Shown one piece after another: positions 14,635-24,078 of a stretch of DNA of 33,139 nucleotides (within the stretch, counting starts at the first letter, position 1; each line of letters starts with the position of its first letter). Origin of the DNA: an uncultured Eubacteriales bacterium (lineage in GTDB: Bacteria > Bacillota > Clostridia > TANB77 > CAG-508). The stretch covers positions 1 through 33,139 of the forward strand of contig CAOJUE010000019.1 of assembly GCA_948443845.1 (NCBI GenBank). The letters are read 5' to 3'. The notes under the pieces were generated by a model. That model made no database searches and was not told the origin of the DNA. It worked only from the letters and a program-made list of their open reading frames with translations. Position numbers and translations under genes: made by a program.

Positions 14635-17004
14635 TATTCTTTCACACACTCTATCTCATAATTTCCACTTTCTACATAAAAATAAACATAATGCTCATCT
14701 TCCGAATCATATTTTACATTTTTCCTTTTTTTCGGTTTGCCTGCTTTAAAAATCACTTTTTCGTTTAACGTAATATTTGACTTTTCACTTATTTTCGGTA
14801 CAGCAATGCGCGCTTTTGCAGGCACTTCCATTTTAATAGAAATGGCATTTTCTTTTTTTTGTGCTTCTAATTTTATATCGCCTTTTATGGTTGTTACTTG
14901 ACTTTTTATCTCGCTTAATTTACCAAATTGCGGTTTGATTGAAATCAAATCATAGCCTGCCTCAAGTGGCTCAATTCCTGCAAAATATTGGGATAGAACA
15001 ATCATCGGCCCACCAGCCCAAGCATGATTTTTTGTATTAACGGACGCGTCCCAGTTTTCCCACAGTGTTGAACAACTTTCTGGACCATTTACCATTTCGT
15101 CATAGCGATATTTGATGCGTTCTCCGCGCTTCTTCTATTTTTCCCATTTGGCATAAGGCTTCTAAAATGTATTTTTCCATGTAAGGTGTTGAATCATAAG
15201 AACTCGTCAAAAGGTTGGTAATCGTATCGTATTTCTCGCAATCCGCCAATCCTGAAATGACTGCCATTGCATTGGTTCTTTCATCGATTTTCTCAGCATT
15301 TGGCGTTTTGTAGCCTTGCTCTGTCCATAATTTTTGATAATTCTGTTTTAGATTTTGAAGACGATTACCAAATTCTAGCTTATCTTCTTCATAATCCAAA
15401 ATATCCGCCATTTGGCTTACTTCACTTAAGGTTAAATAATACCAAGCATTTTCCAAAGCTTCATAATCCACATTTCCGCTCGAATCTCCCCATTCCCAAA
15501 TGTAATACATATTTGAATTATCTACTAAACCACTATCTTCCCTTACATACCACAAATTCAAATAATTTTTCACATAAGGATACACATATTCCAAAAACTC
15601 CCTTTTGCCCGTATATTGATAATATTGATACATCGAATGAACGCCAGCCAATGCTTGCAATGGCAAATGCAAAACGCCTTCTTCCGAATCAGGAACAACC
15701 GTTAGGAAAACATGTTCATTTTGTATCCAACCAATGGTTGTTCGAATGCCTTTTTCGTATAAATCATAGGCGGACGTATCTAAACCATACATTGCCTCTA
15801 ACATTTCCAAAGTCATATCGCCCATCCATTGAGCACGTTCGCGGTTTGGGCAATCCATATAACTATCTCTCATATTGACATATAGTGTTCGATTTCCCAT
15901 TTGCCAGATTTTATTGAAAAATGCATCATCTGATTCGAATTTTCCTGTCATTTCAGTATTGTAGCCACTTTCGCGATAGCCTAAACTAAGGATTTTTACG
16001 CCTGCTGGAATTTCGTAATAGACATTTTCTCCATTCATCCAAGCCGGTGACTCAAATTCTTGCTCTCCTGCTTTCGTTAAATAAGTGCATTTGACGGAAT
16101 CTCCGTTGATATTTTCATAAAAGTCCGTTTTTATAGTTATTTTCTTTCCCGCCGGAGCGTCTATTTTTAGATATGGTGTAAACTGCGCGTTGTAGGGAAT
16201 TTTTAAAGTCAATGTTTCTTTTTTCTCAGTTGTATAATCCTTGTATTCTACCATATTTTCGTATTCTTTTAAGCCAAAATCCTTGAACTGCGGGATATTT
16301 CGCTCAATCAATTCTCCCCAAGGCTGACTGCCTGCTGTGCCTAAAACGGTGCTATTCGCCCATTTTGCATCGTCAAAATCTTGTGTGTACCAATTGTCCG
16401 ATGCTAAGCTTGCATCGTAATAAACATTGTATTCGATTAGTCGTCCGTTTGGACGAATTTTATCTTGTAAATAGGCTGGATTCTTAGATACTTTCCAAGT
16501 TTCATCACTGATTAAATAATGGTCACCCGTTTTGGCTTGGAAAAGAAGGGCGCCTTGTCCGCTGGAATTATGGGAAATACTGGTATCGCCCCAATACCAG
16601 ACAAGGATGGCTATTGTATTGGTTCCTTCTTTTAAATGCTTCGTGATATCGACTTCGTCATAATAGGTAGAATTCATGGTTTCGCCACGTTTTACAGCGC
16701 CTTCACGGACGACCATTTCTCCATTAATGTATAACCAATATTTAGAATCGACAGCAATTTGTGCAACCACTTTTTGGATTTCTTCTTTTGTCAAATCCAC
16801 TCTTTTTCGGAAACACATCCATTGATTGTTTTCCGTTGTTCCATCCCAAATATAATTTCCGTGCCATTCGACTGGTTCCTTTTGAGCAATTTGTTCTGGA
16901 ACGCTATTTACTGGCTCAGTTTGCACAAAAAATCTTTTTGCTACTAAAATTACAATAACAACCGCAATTGCTAGAATAATTAATTTTATCCATTTCTTTT
17001 TCAT
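14634..17004 (-). CDS. GH78 alpha-L-rhamnosidase in two frames, +1 shift at CGG codon 627
   Basis: Joined length 789. Residues 8-27 form a single membrane segment (signal or anchor), so it acts outside the cell. N-terminal beta domains include QWMCFRKRVDLT and a WLYINGE lectin-like segment. The catalytic (alpha/alpha)6 barrel carries DCPNRERAQWMGD (384-396), the GH78 motif with general acid region. Expected activity: removing terminal alpha-L-rhamnose from plant or bacterial glycans. The zero frame stops 7 codons after CGG at plus 15126-15124. Skipping one base gives ERIKYRYDEMVNGPESCSTLWENWD, which supplies the second conserved catalytic glutamate region, then a beta-sandwich tail. Everything else is intact. 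Monocistronic, promoter at 17063-17035. Dead gene, error or recoding are the options. Confidence 0.8.
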
Positions 17005-17034
17005 TTATGTCTCCTTTGATATTTTTTCAAAAAT

Positions 17035-17063
17035 ATCTTATCATAGATGAGATTAATTTTCAA
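17035..17063 (-). promoter_or_regulatory. Promoter of the GH78 gene
   Basis: On the minus strand TTGAAA (17063-17058) and TAAGAT (17040-17035) are 17 bases apart, 30 bases before the ATG, with an AAAGGAG site between. Confidence 0.55.
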
Positions 17064-17097
17064 GCATATTCGGTTTTTGAATTGACTATTTTAAAAA

Positions 17098-17122
17098 GCA
17101 AAAAAGGGTCATTTCGACCCTT
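17098..17122 (-). terminator. Terminator of the orphan gene at 17138-17521
   Basis: On the minus strand AAGGGTC - gaaat - GACCCTT (17122-17104), followed by TTTTT. Confidence 0.8.
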
Positions 17123-17137
17123 CCTTACGTTGTTAGC

Positions 17138-17521
17138 TTAAATTGACATCACAAATCTCTCTTCCTGCACATCAAGCTCTATGGTGAAACCAATTTTCTG
17201 AAGCTCTTCCTGCTCACCATTCGTCATCAGAGAGTTGATTACACTTTGCCGAGTGTACTGGATTTTTTTAAAGCATTCTCTTAGCCATGGCTGATAGCAC
17301 TCGGAGCTAGTATCCCATATTTCTTCGTCTGGATCTGCATCAAAAAATGTCCATATTCCCTCTTGGCAAGAAATGGCTGTAATGTGACTCTTGCCAGCGC
17401 TATAATCTCTATTTGCTATCTGCCAAAAATCCAGCAATAAATCCATTAAATTTTCTTCTGCCTCTAGCCCCTTTCTATCCTTAAAAATTTCTTCCGCCCG
17501 TTTAAACTGTGATTCTGTCAT
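17138..17521 (-). CDS. Orphan 127-residue acidic protein, atypical codon usage
   Basis: I do not recognise this protein. The start is the ATG at 17521-17519, with AAAGGAGGG 7 bases upstream. It is acidic and aromatic (LLLDFWQIANRDYSAGKSH, FFDADPDEEIWDTS, CYQPWLRECFKKI), with no signal or membrane segment. Codon usage (CAG, GAG, CTG) differs from flanking genes and resembles the orphan at 7748-8062. It carries two in-frame CGG codons (plus 17500-17498, AAA-CGG-GCG, and 17251-17249, ACT-CGG-CAA). Both appear to be read in frame, since a +1 shift at the second stops immediately. It is a single-gene unit with a strong promoter and terminator. Probably a lineage-specific or transferred gene. Confidence 0.7.
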   Translation of the reverse strand: MTESQFKRAEEIFKDRKGLEAEENLMDLLLDFWQIANRDYSAGKSHITAISCQEGIWTFFDADPDEEIWDTSSECYQPWLRECFKKIQYTRQSVINSLMTNGEQEELQKIGFTIELDVQEERFVMSI

Positions 17522-17575
17522 AATCTGACCCTCCTTTAAAAATAACAACTTAGTTTCAATGTTCTTTATATAAAT

Positions 17576-17604
17576 ATTGTATCATATTTTACATAAAATG
17601 TCAA
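17576..17604 (-). promoter_or_regulatory. Promoter of the orphan gene at 17138-17521
   Basis: On the minus strand TTGACA (17604-17599) and TACAAT (17581-17576) are 17 bases apart. The spacer ends in TAAAATATGA, nearly the same as in the kinase promoter at 2590-2562. Confidence 0.8.
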
Positions 17605-17619
17605 GTTTTTCTTCTTATG

Positions 17620-20181
17620 TTAAATATTCTCATTTCGTATCGTCTCAATCGTATTCTGGCTATTAATTTTCGCCATCGAATATTTCATAATCACAAATAC
17701 TAACACAAATACTGCGACAATTGAAATCGCAATTGGCTTTATTGGCAAATACATTTCTGTACTAATTTTGATTGAAAATGCTTTGTATAACGCAAATGTT
17801 CCTAGCAAACCTAGCACAATCCCATAAATCAATGCTTTGGTAGAATAGAAAATCGTTTCCAAATTAATCATTCGATTAAATTCTTTTTTGGTCATTCCGA
17901 CGCTTTTTAGCATAGCAAATTCTTTTTGCCTTAATTCCATATTAGATGTAATCGTATTGAAAATATTGGTTACACCGATTAATGTAATAACCGCAATAAA
18001 TCCATACAAAAAGATTTTGATTACTAAAACCATCGCTTTTTCCTGTTTTGCTGATTCTTCAAAATTAGAATATCCAAGATTATCATTTTTCAAATTCTTC
18101 ATTTCTTGAATCAAACGATCTGGATTGCTGGATTGGATATTAATATAACTTGGCGAAAATTCCATATTTTTGAACTCATCCAAATTTACGACCAAATATC
18201 CATCCTCATAATACGATTTTTCCAGTCCATATGGATTGATATCTGTTATTTTTCCAACCTGAAATTGCGCCTCTTTTTCGCCTATTTTTCCAGTAATTGT
18301 TTCGCCTACTTGATATTTATATCTTCGCATTTCAATTTGTTTGCCGGTGTTATCATAGCACAAATAATTGTCGCATAAAATTCCCATATTTTTTATTTTA
18401 TTGCCTTTGACACCTATCTTCTTAGCATATTTCTGAAAAGTTTCATCATCCAAAGCCACAATTTGCAATCTCGTTAACTTTCCTTCGCCAGACTCCACAA
18501 ATTCGCCCGTTTCCTCGTCATAATAGCCATCTTCTTGCAATTCCATATACGGAATTTCATTGATTTTGCTCAAATCCTTGATTTTCATGTAATCTTGATT
18601 TTCATACAAAACAAAACTTTCATCAATGTAATTCAAACTCGCAATTTTTTCAACCGTTTCCTCCGCTTCGCCCCTGCAATAAACCCTCACATTATAGTCA
18701 TAATCTTCATAATAATTACTCGAAAAATCAAACATATTCACTAAAAAACTATTCATCGTAATAAAAATGAAAATGCTAACTGCAAGCGATATCACTGTCG
18801 TTCGATATTTTTTCTTACTTCTTTTCAAATTTTTATAAGCCAATTCGCCACCAATCTTGAAGCATTTTTCAATGATTTTCGGTGTCCTCAATTTTTTACC
18901 CTTAATTTTAATCTCATTCGAATTGCGAACCAAATCCATTGGCGACACTTTGCTTGCTCGTCTAGCAGAAGATAACGCTGATAAATAAATCGTTATCACG
19001 CCAAGCAAAATCGTTAATAGAATCGGAACAATCGAAATATTGACCACAATTCCGTCCACATGGCTGAGCAAAAATTCGCCCAAAATTTGATTCACAATTT
19101 TAATCAGCACAAACACCGCAAAAATACCAGACAAAATGCCCACTGGAATTCCCACAATTCCTAACAGCAAACTTTCAAATATCACATTTTTTCGGATTTG
19201 CTTTTTCGTAGCTCCCACACTTGCAAGCATTCCATACATTTTCATCTTCTCCGTTGTGGCAATTGCAAAAGAATTTCGTATGCAAAATATGCTCGTAAAC
19301 AAAATAATAAAAATTACAACCCCTGCCATGGTAAATAGCATTGTCACAGTGCTATCACTAAAGGCAAAAACTTCCCATCTTAACAATTCTTTGTTTAAGT
19401 CAAAATTCTCATATTTTAATTCTTCCTCTTGAATGTGGTTATAATCAGAAGCACCTAAAATTTCTGGAATCACTATTTTGTATTTACTTGGATTTTTTAA
19501 AGAAAGATAAATATTTCGTTTTCCGCTGTTTTCATTGGTTGTAACAATTGTGTAGCCTGGATCTCGATAGGCTTCAAAATCATAATTGGCTCTTTCCATG
19601 ATTCCCACGACTGTGAATTCGTGAAATTTCGTATTTGTCAATTCCTCTTCGCCTTCTTGATAAGGATTAGAAAAATACAAATCTTCTCCATCTTTCGTTT
19701 TCCTGCTTCCAATATCAATACAAATTTTATCGCCGATTTTATAATCTACTCCACCATTTTCGATAATGTGTTTGCTAATAATAATTTCATTTTCATTGGT
19801 AGGAAAACTTCCTTCTGTTAGATGAAATTTCAGATATTCAAACAATGTCTTGTCCATGGAATACAATTTTAAATATGGCTTGCTTTCGTTTTTTCCGTTT
19901 TCCAGTTTACCATAGCCGATTTCATGGGCTGTAAAAACATCTTTGATTTGCTTGTTGTTTTCAAAAGATTTCACATCTTCTTTCGGTACATCAGAAATTT
20001 TCAAATGATAATATCCTGTTTCATTGACTGCATTTTCAACTAGCGTTGCCTTAAAACTCGTAACCATTGTCGCTACGGCACAAATCAAACTACAGGACAA
20101 AATAATGCCAATCACGGTGCTAATCGTTCTTTTCTTATTTAATTTTAAACTTTTAATCGATAATTGTTTAAGAATGTTCAT
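17620..20181 (-). CDS. ABC transporter permease, FtsX/MacB type with two FtsX domains
   Basis: 853 residues, with eight predicted membrane segments: one at about 19-42, three at about 280-405, one at about 465-485, and three at about 735-840. Large extracytoplasmic loops follow the first and fifth. Each set of three helices carries the FtsX signature (GMLASVGATKKQIRKNV and AMLKSVGMTKKEFNRM). Such permeases pair with a MacB-type ATPase and act in peptide or lipoprotein export, antimicrobial peptide resistance, or mechanotransmission. The substrate cannot be told here. The ATPase gene lies 11 bases upstream in the same operon, and GGAGGG precedes the ATG. There is no in-frame CGG in 853 codons. 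No clear terminator follows. Confidence 0.93.
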   Translation of the reverse strand: MNILKQLSIKSLKLNKKRTISTVIGIILSCSLICAVATMVTSFKATLVENAVNETGYYHLKISDVPKEDVKSFENNKQIKDVFTAHEIGYGKLENGKNESKPYLKLYSMDKTLFEYLKFHLTEGSFPTNENEIIISKHIIENGGVDYKIGDKICIDIGSRKTKDGEDLYFSNPYQEGEEELTNTKFHEFTVVGIMERANYDFEAYRDPGYTIVTTNENSGKRNIYLSLKNPSKYKIVIPEILGASDYNHIQEEELKYENFDLNKELLRWEVFAFSDSTVTMLFTMAGVVIFIILFTSIFCIRNSFAIATTEKMKMYGMLASVGATKKQIRKNVIFESLLLGIVGIPVGILSGIFAVFVLIKIVNQILGEFLLSHVDGIVVNISIVPILLTILLGVITIYLSALSSARRASKVSPMDLVRNSNEIKIKGKKLRTPKIIEKCFKIGGELAYKNLKRSKKKYRTTVISLAVSIFIFITMNSFLVNMFDFSSNYYEDYDYNVRVYCRGEAEETVEKIASLNYIDESFVLYENQDYMKIKDLSKINEIPYMELQEDGYYDEETGEFVESGEGKLTRLQIVALDDETFQKYAKKIGVKGNKIKNMGILCDNYLCYDNTGKQIEMRRYKYQVGETITGKIGEKEAQFQVGKITDINPYGLEKSYYEDGYLVVNLDEFKNMEFSPSYINIQSSNPDRLIQEMKNLKNDNLGYSNFEESAKQEKAMVLVIKIFLYGFIAVITLIGVTNIFNTITSNMELRQKEFAMLKSVGMTKKEFNRMINLETIFYSTKALIYGIVLGLLGTFALYKAFSIKISTEMYLPIKPIAISIVAVFVLVFVIMKYSMAKINSQNTIETIRNENI

Positions 20182-20192
20182 TTTTTCCCTCC

Positions 20193-20856
20193 TTAAACCA
20201 ATCTACCATCTTCAATTTTTAGGATTCGGTCAGCGACTTTTGCAATTTCCATGTTGTGGGTAATCATCAAAATCGTTTGTCCATATTCTTGATTCGACCT
20301 TTTTAGTAATTCTACAATTTCATCGCTAGCTTTGGAATCCAAATTTCCTGTCGGCTCATCTGCCAAAATAATGGCTGGACTTGTAATCAAGCTTCTTGCA
20401 ATCGAAGTTCTTTGTTGTTGCCCACCAGATAACTCGTTTGGCAAATGCGTTTTGCGATTTTCCAAGCCTAACAATTTGATTAATTCATTTAATTTGCCTT
20501 GGTCCACTTCTCGATTATCCAATTTGAGTGGCAATGTAATATTTTCTTCCACATTCAAAATCGGAATCAAATTATAAAATTGATAAATCAGCCCAACTTG
20601 CCTTCTTCTAAAAATCGCAAGTTCGTCATCACTAAATTGGTAAATATCTTTTCCGTCAATAAATACTTTTCCACTGCTTGGTCGATCCACTCCACCAATC
20701 AAATGTAAAAGTGTTGATTTTCCACTTCCGCGATGCACCAACAATGGCTACAAATTCACCTTTTTCCACTTGGAAAGATAGATTATCAATTGCCTTTACT
20801 TGAGTCGTCCCTTTTCCATAAACTTTACTTAAGTTTTCTACTCTTAAAATTTCCAT
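20193..20856 (-). CDS. ABC transporter ATPase (MacB/LolD type) in two frames, +1 shift at CGG in Walker A
   Basis: The start is the ATG at 20856-20854, with AAGGGG upstream. The zero frame gives MEILRVENLSKVYGKG to VAIVGAS, then CGG at plus 20730-20728 and loss of frame. Skipping one C reads GASGSGKSTLLHLIGG, a perfect Walker A with the invariant glycine, and continues through the Q-loop (LIYQFYNLIP), signature LSGGQQQR, Walker B (IILADEPTGNLDS) and H-loop (MITHNME) to a normal end. The joined product is 220 residues, the usual size. It powers the adjacent permease, and without frame restoration the transporter has no motor. The fault is exactly one base, inside the most conserved motif. One of four such CGG sites in this window. 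Confidence 0.85.
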
Positions 20857-20886
20857 AAAACACCCCTTCTTGATTTTGATAATTTT

Positions 20887-20915
20887 ATTATAGTACATTC
20901 GAAAACTCAAGTAAA
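20887..20915 (-). promoter_or_regulatory. Promoter of the ABC transporter operon
   Basis: On the minus strand TTTACT (20915-20910) and TATAAT (20892-20887) are 17 bases apart. The -35 is weak, in keeping with activator dependence. Confidence 0.55.
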
Positions 20916-20927
20916 TGTTATTGACCT

Positions 20928-20946
20928 AAGATTAAGAAAAGATTAA
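20928..20946 (-). promoter_or_regulatory. Direct repeat TTAATCTT, 11-bp period, upstream of ABC operon
   Basis: On the minus strand TTAATCTT occurs twice (20946-20939 and 20935-20928) with a 3-base gap, so the repeats are one helical turn apart, 12 bases upstream of the weak -35. This is the usual geometry of OmpR/PhoB-family response regulator sites, which often control such exporters. No two-component genes are in the window. Confidence 0.55.
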
Positions 20947-20949
20947 TAT

Positions 20950-21756
20950 TTACATCATTTCTATTTTGCCTTCAAATACTATTTGTGCTTCGCCTGTCAT
21001 CTCCATGACATTTTCAGTTTTGTCATAATGAATTTGCAAATTTCCGCCTTTTAAATTAACTGTTACATCATTTCCAGTCAATTTCTCTTTAATAGCAACC
21101 ATAGTTCCCGCACACGCACCAGTTCCACAAGCATTGGTTTCTCCAACTCCTCTTTCCCAGACTCTTAATTTTATATTTTTATCGTCTACGATTTCCACAA
21201 ATTCCACATTGGTTTTGTGGGGAAAATATTTATAATTCTCCAAAACTGGTCCTATTTTCTCAACCTCAAAATCCTCCACATCTTTTACAAAACAAACTGC
21301 GTGCGGATTTCCCATTGAAATCGAATGCACTTTATATTGCTTATTTTCAATTTCAATAATATATTGCAAATTCTCAATTTCTGGTTCACCCATATTAACT
21401 GTCGTAAGAAGCACCGTTTGGTTTTCCACTTCTAATTTCACTTTTTTCACGCCTGCTAATGTTTCAATAGAAAATTCCGTTTTATCTGTTTTATGTTTCT
21501 CAAATACATATTTGGCTACACAACGAATTCCATTTCCGCACATCTGTGCTTCTGTTCCATCGCTATTAAAAATTCTCATTTTAAAATCTGCTATTTCGCT
21601 TTCATCAACCAAAATAACTCCATCTGCACCCACTCCATAATGTCTATCACATAAAAATTGGCTTAAAACCTCTAAACTATATTCGAATTCATTTTCTGTA
21701 CAATCAATCACCACAAAATCGTTTCCGATTCCTTGCATTTTACAAAAAGAAAACAT
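20950..21756 (-). CDS. dapF: Diaminopimelate epimerase
   Basis: DapF, 268 residues. It interconverts LL- and meso-diaminopimelate for lysine and peptidoglycan synthesis, without cofactor. The two catalytic cysteines are Cys73 (MCGNGIRC) and Cys210 (ETNACGTGA). Other family segments are MQGIGNDFVVID, DRHYGVGADG and SMGNPHAVCF. The start is the ATG at 21756-21754 behind AGAGGTGG. A longer frame into the PBP gene lacks a site. It is the last gene after the PBP (gap 43 bases) in a minus-strand operon, a sensible pairing because both serve the cell wall. Confidence 0.97.
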   Translation of the reverse strand: MFSFCKMQGIGNDFVVIDCTENEFEYSLEVLSQFLCDRHYGVGADGVILVDESEIADFKMRIFNSDGTEAQMCGNGIRCVAKYVFEKHKTDKTEFSIETLAGVKKVKLEVENQTVLLTTVNMGEPEIENLQYIIEIENKQYKVHSISMGNPHAVCFVKDVEDFEVEKIGPVLENYKYFPHKTNVEFVEIVDDKNIKLRVWERGVGETNACGTGACAGTMVAIKEKLTGNDVTVNLKGGNLQIHYDKTENVMEMTGEAQIVFEGKIEMM

Positions 21757-21799
21757 ATAACCACCTCTTCTAAGTAAATTATATGTTTTCCATTTTCGT

Positions 21800-24073
21800 T
21801 TATGACTCCTGTTCTTTTTGAACAACAATATCCACCACAGAGCCTTCTTCAACCGATTTTTCGCCTTGTGGCTCTTGTGATACGACTTTTCCCTCTGTTC
21901 CTTCTATTTTAATATTCAATTTTTGTTCTTTTACTTTTTGCCTTGCTTCTGTTATGGTTAAACCTATTAAAGTAGGAACTTGTACAGACATTCTTGTATC
22001 ATTTTCGGCAGTATATAAATATACATCTGCCCCTTTTTCTAGCACGGTTCCTGCTTTCGGCATTTGATCTGTTACAAGACTTGTATTTTCGTTTTCTGTA
22101 ATATTAAAATTTACATTCAAACCATATCCTTCTAATATCTTTTTCGCACCTGCAACTGTTTTAGAAGAAACATTAGGAACTGTTACTGTTGATTTTTCCT
22201 GTGTTGTCACGTTTTCTCCATTTTTGTTGATACCCAAATAGGGCAATACTTCGGATAAAATATTTTTGACTGCTGGACCAGCAGTTTGCCCACCATGATA
22301 ATGTATATTTTGGTCTGGGTCGTACAATACCACTAAAACAGCAACTTGTGTATTCTCAATTGGCGAAATTCCAATAAACGATGCCACATAGCCCGCCTCT
22401 TCGTTTCCTGACATTGGTTCTGATGTACCACTTTTTCCGCCAATGGTATATCCCTCTACTGCCGCTGTCTTTCCTGTACCATATAAAACAACTGATTCCA
22501 TCATATTTTTGATTTTCTCCGATGTTTCCTTTGAAATAACTTGCCTTACTTCTTTATCTTCTTGGACTTCAATAACGCCTGTATCCGAATTTTCAACTTG
22601 TTTTACAATTTTAGGCTGAACCAATACGCCGCCATTGGCAACGCTTGAGACAGCTGTTATTAATTGTAATGGCGATATTTCAAATCTTTGCCCAAAAGAA
22701 GCTGTAGCAAGTTCCACTTTTCCAACATTTTTTAGTGGCCAAATTTTGATTGGATATGTTTTGGCAATATCACTTCCGATTTGGTCAAATAAACCAAATG
22801 CTTCGCAATATTTATATAAAGTAGTAGGGCCAACTCGTTGCCCTAATTGTATAAATGCTGGGTTGCAAGAGTTTTGCAAGGCTTCTCTTAAGGTTTGTGA
22901 GCCATGTGGCTCTGCTCTCCAACAAGAAATATCGTAATCTTCTACTTGATAAGAACCTGTGCACATAAAATCACTGGCAGTATCTGTTTGCACAAGATTT
23001 TCTTCCAATGCTATCGCAGCTGTAATAATTTTAAAGGTAGAACCTGGTTCGTATAATTGTGAAACCGATTTATTGACCCATAATTTATGATGTGCTTCTG
23101 TTTTTTGAGCAGTTGTTAGTGTATCCCAAACAGCAGCTTGTCCTGTTGCTTCAATATTATATGGTTCGTTTAAATTGTAGTCTGGATAGGTTGCCATTGC
23201 TAAAATTTCTCCGTTTTGTGGATTCATAATAATAACATTTCCTCCACCAGAACAAGCATTTTCTTCTACTGCTTGCTTTAGATATTTTTCAGCAATTTGC
23301 TGAATTGTAATATCAATTGTAAGATACAAATTACTTCCATTTTCAACTGGAACATATTGCTCCATTTCATCTGAAATTGGGTTTTGATGAACATCTTGCA
23401 CTGTAACAATTTTGCCAGCCGTTCCTGTTAGTTTCGTGTTCCAACGATTTTCAATTCCAATCGTACCACTATTGTCATCATTGCAAATTCCAATTAAATT
23501 CGAGGCTACGTTGTTGTATGGATAATATCTTTTGGTGTCCTCATCAATATTGACGCCACTTGTGATTTTTTTCTCACCTAGCCAAGTTTTCAAACTTTCC
23601 GCTTTTTCTTCACTCACTTTTTTGGCAATAACAACAACCGAAGATTTAGCATTTGCAATTTTTTCGAAAACTTCATTATAATCCAATTCCAAGTTTTCGG
23701 CTAAACCTTGTGCAATAACTTCATTTTCAACTATTTTTTTATTAGAATATGAAATTTTCCCTGGATTGACAGAAATCGTTTCAACCGCAATACTCATGGC
23801 TAAAATATTTCCATTTACATCATAAATTTTGCCTCTTTTGGGGCTGATGATTTGATTTTTCATCTGCCTTTTGTAAGCAGCTTCGCTATATTCTTGCCCA
23901 TGCACAACGATTAATCTTCCTAAATTTGCTGTAATTCCTAGAAAGCAAAAAGTCGCAATACAACCAGTTATCGCTAATTTTCTTATCATACTTTTCTTTT
24001 CTTTGGTTTTCTCTTCTTTTACTTTTTTCTTCTTTGTTTTTTTCTCTTTTTTATCTTTTATCTTAATCACCAC
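21800..24073 (-). CDS. Class B penicillin-binding protein with two PASTA domains (SpoVD/FtsI type)
   Basis: 757 residues. A lysine-rich cytoplasmic tail (1-28) is followed by a membrane anchor at about 31-52 and a PBP dimerisation domain starting at SPKRGKIYDVNGN. The transpeptidase domain has active Ser345 in STFK (345-348), SCN (402-404) and KSGT (547-550). Two PASTA repeats follow, from about 625 (VPNVSSKTV and VPTLIGLTI). It cross-links peptidoglycan at the septum or spore cortex. PASTA-bearing class B PBPs in spore formers include SpoVD, and the neighbours do not decide between division and sporulation. The start is GTG (24073 or 24070), without a clear ribosome binding site, 5 bases after the upstream stop, so translational coupling is likely. 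Confidence 0.92.
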   Translation of the reverse strand: MVIKIKDKKEKKTKKKKVKEEKTKEKKSMIRKLAITGCIATFCFLGITANLGRLIVVHGQEYSEAAYKRQMKNQIISPKRGKIYDVNGNILAMSIAVETISVNPGKISYSNKKIVENEVIAQGLAENLELDYNEVFEKIANAKSSVVVIAKKVSEEKAESLKTWLGEKKITSGVNIDEDTKRYYPYNNVASNLIGICNDDNSGTIGIENRWNTKLTGTAGKIVTVQDVHQNPISDEMEQYVPVENGSNLYLTIDITIQQIAEKYLKQAVEENACSGGGNVIIMNPQNGEILAMATYPDYNLNEPYNIEATGQAAVWDTLTTAQKTEAHHKLWVNKSVSQLYEPGSTFKIITAAIALEENLVQTDTASDFMCTGSYQVEDYDISCWRAEPHGSQTLREALQNSCNPAFIQLGQRVGPTTLYKYCEAFGLFDQIGSDIAKTYPIKIWPLKNVGKVELATASFGQRFEISPLQLITAVSSVANGGVLVQPKIVKQVENSDTGVIEVQEDKEVRQVISKETSEKIKNMMESVVLYGTGKTAAVEGYTIGGKSGTSEPMSGNEEAGYVASFIGISPIENTQVAVLVVLYDPDQNIHYHGGQTAGPAVKNILSEVLPYLGINKNGENVTTQEKSTVTVPNVSSKTVAGAKKILEGYGLNVNFNITENENTSLVTDQMPKAGTVLEKGADVYLYTAENDTRMSVQVPTLIGLTITEARQKVKEQKLNIKIEGTEGKVVSQEPQGEKSVEEGSVVDIVVQKEQES

Positions 24074-24078
24074 CGTTT

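Noticed and set aside
2334..20732. Idea that the frameshifts mark a motif CGGGAA prone to single-base insertion
   Set aside because: Three sites could be derived from CGGGAA, but hslO cannot. Intact CGGGAA or its complement occurs at 4026, 14388, 16147, 31583 and 32730 without a frameshift. The zero-frame CGG codon explains all four.
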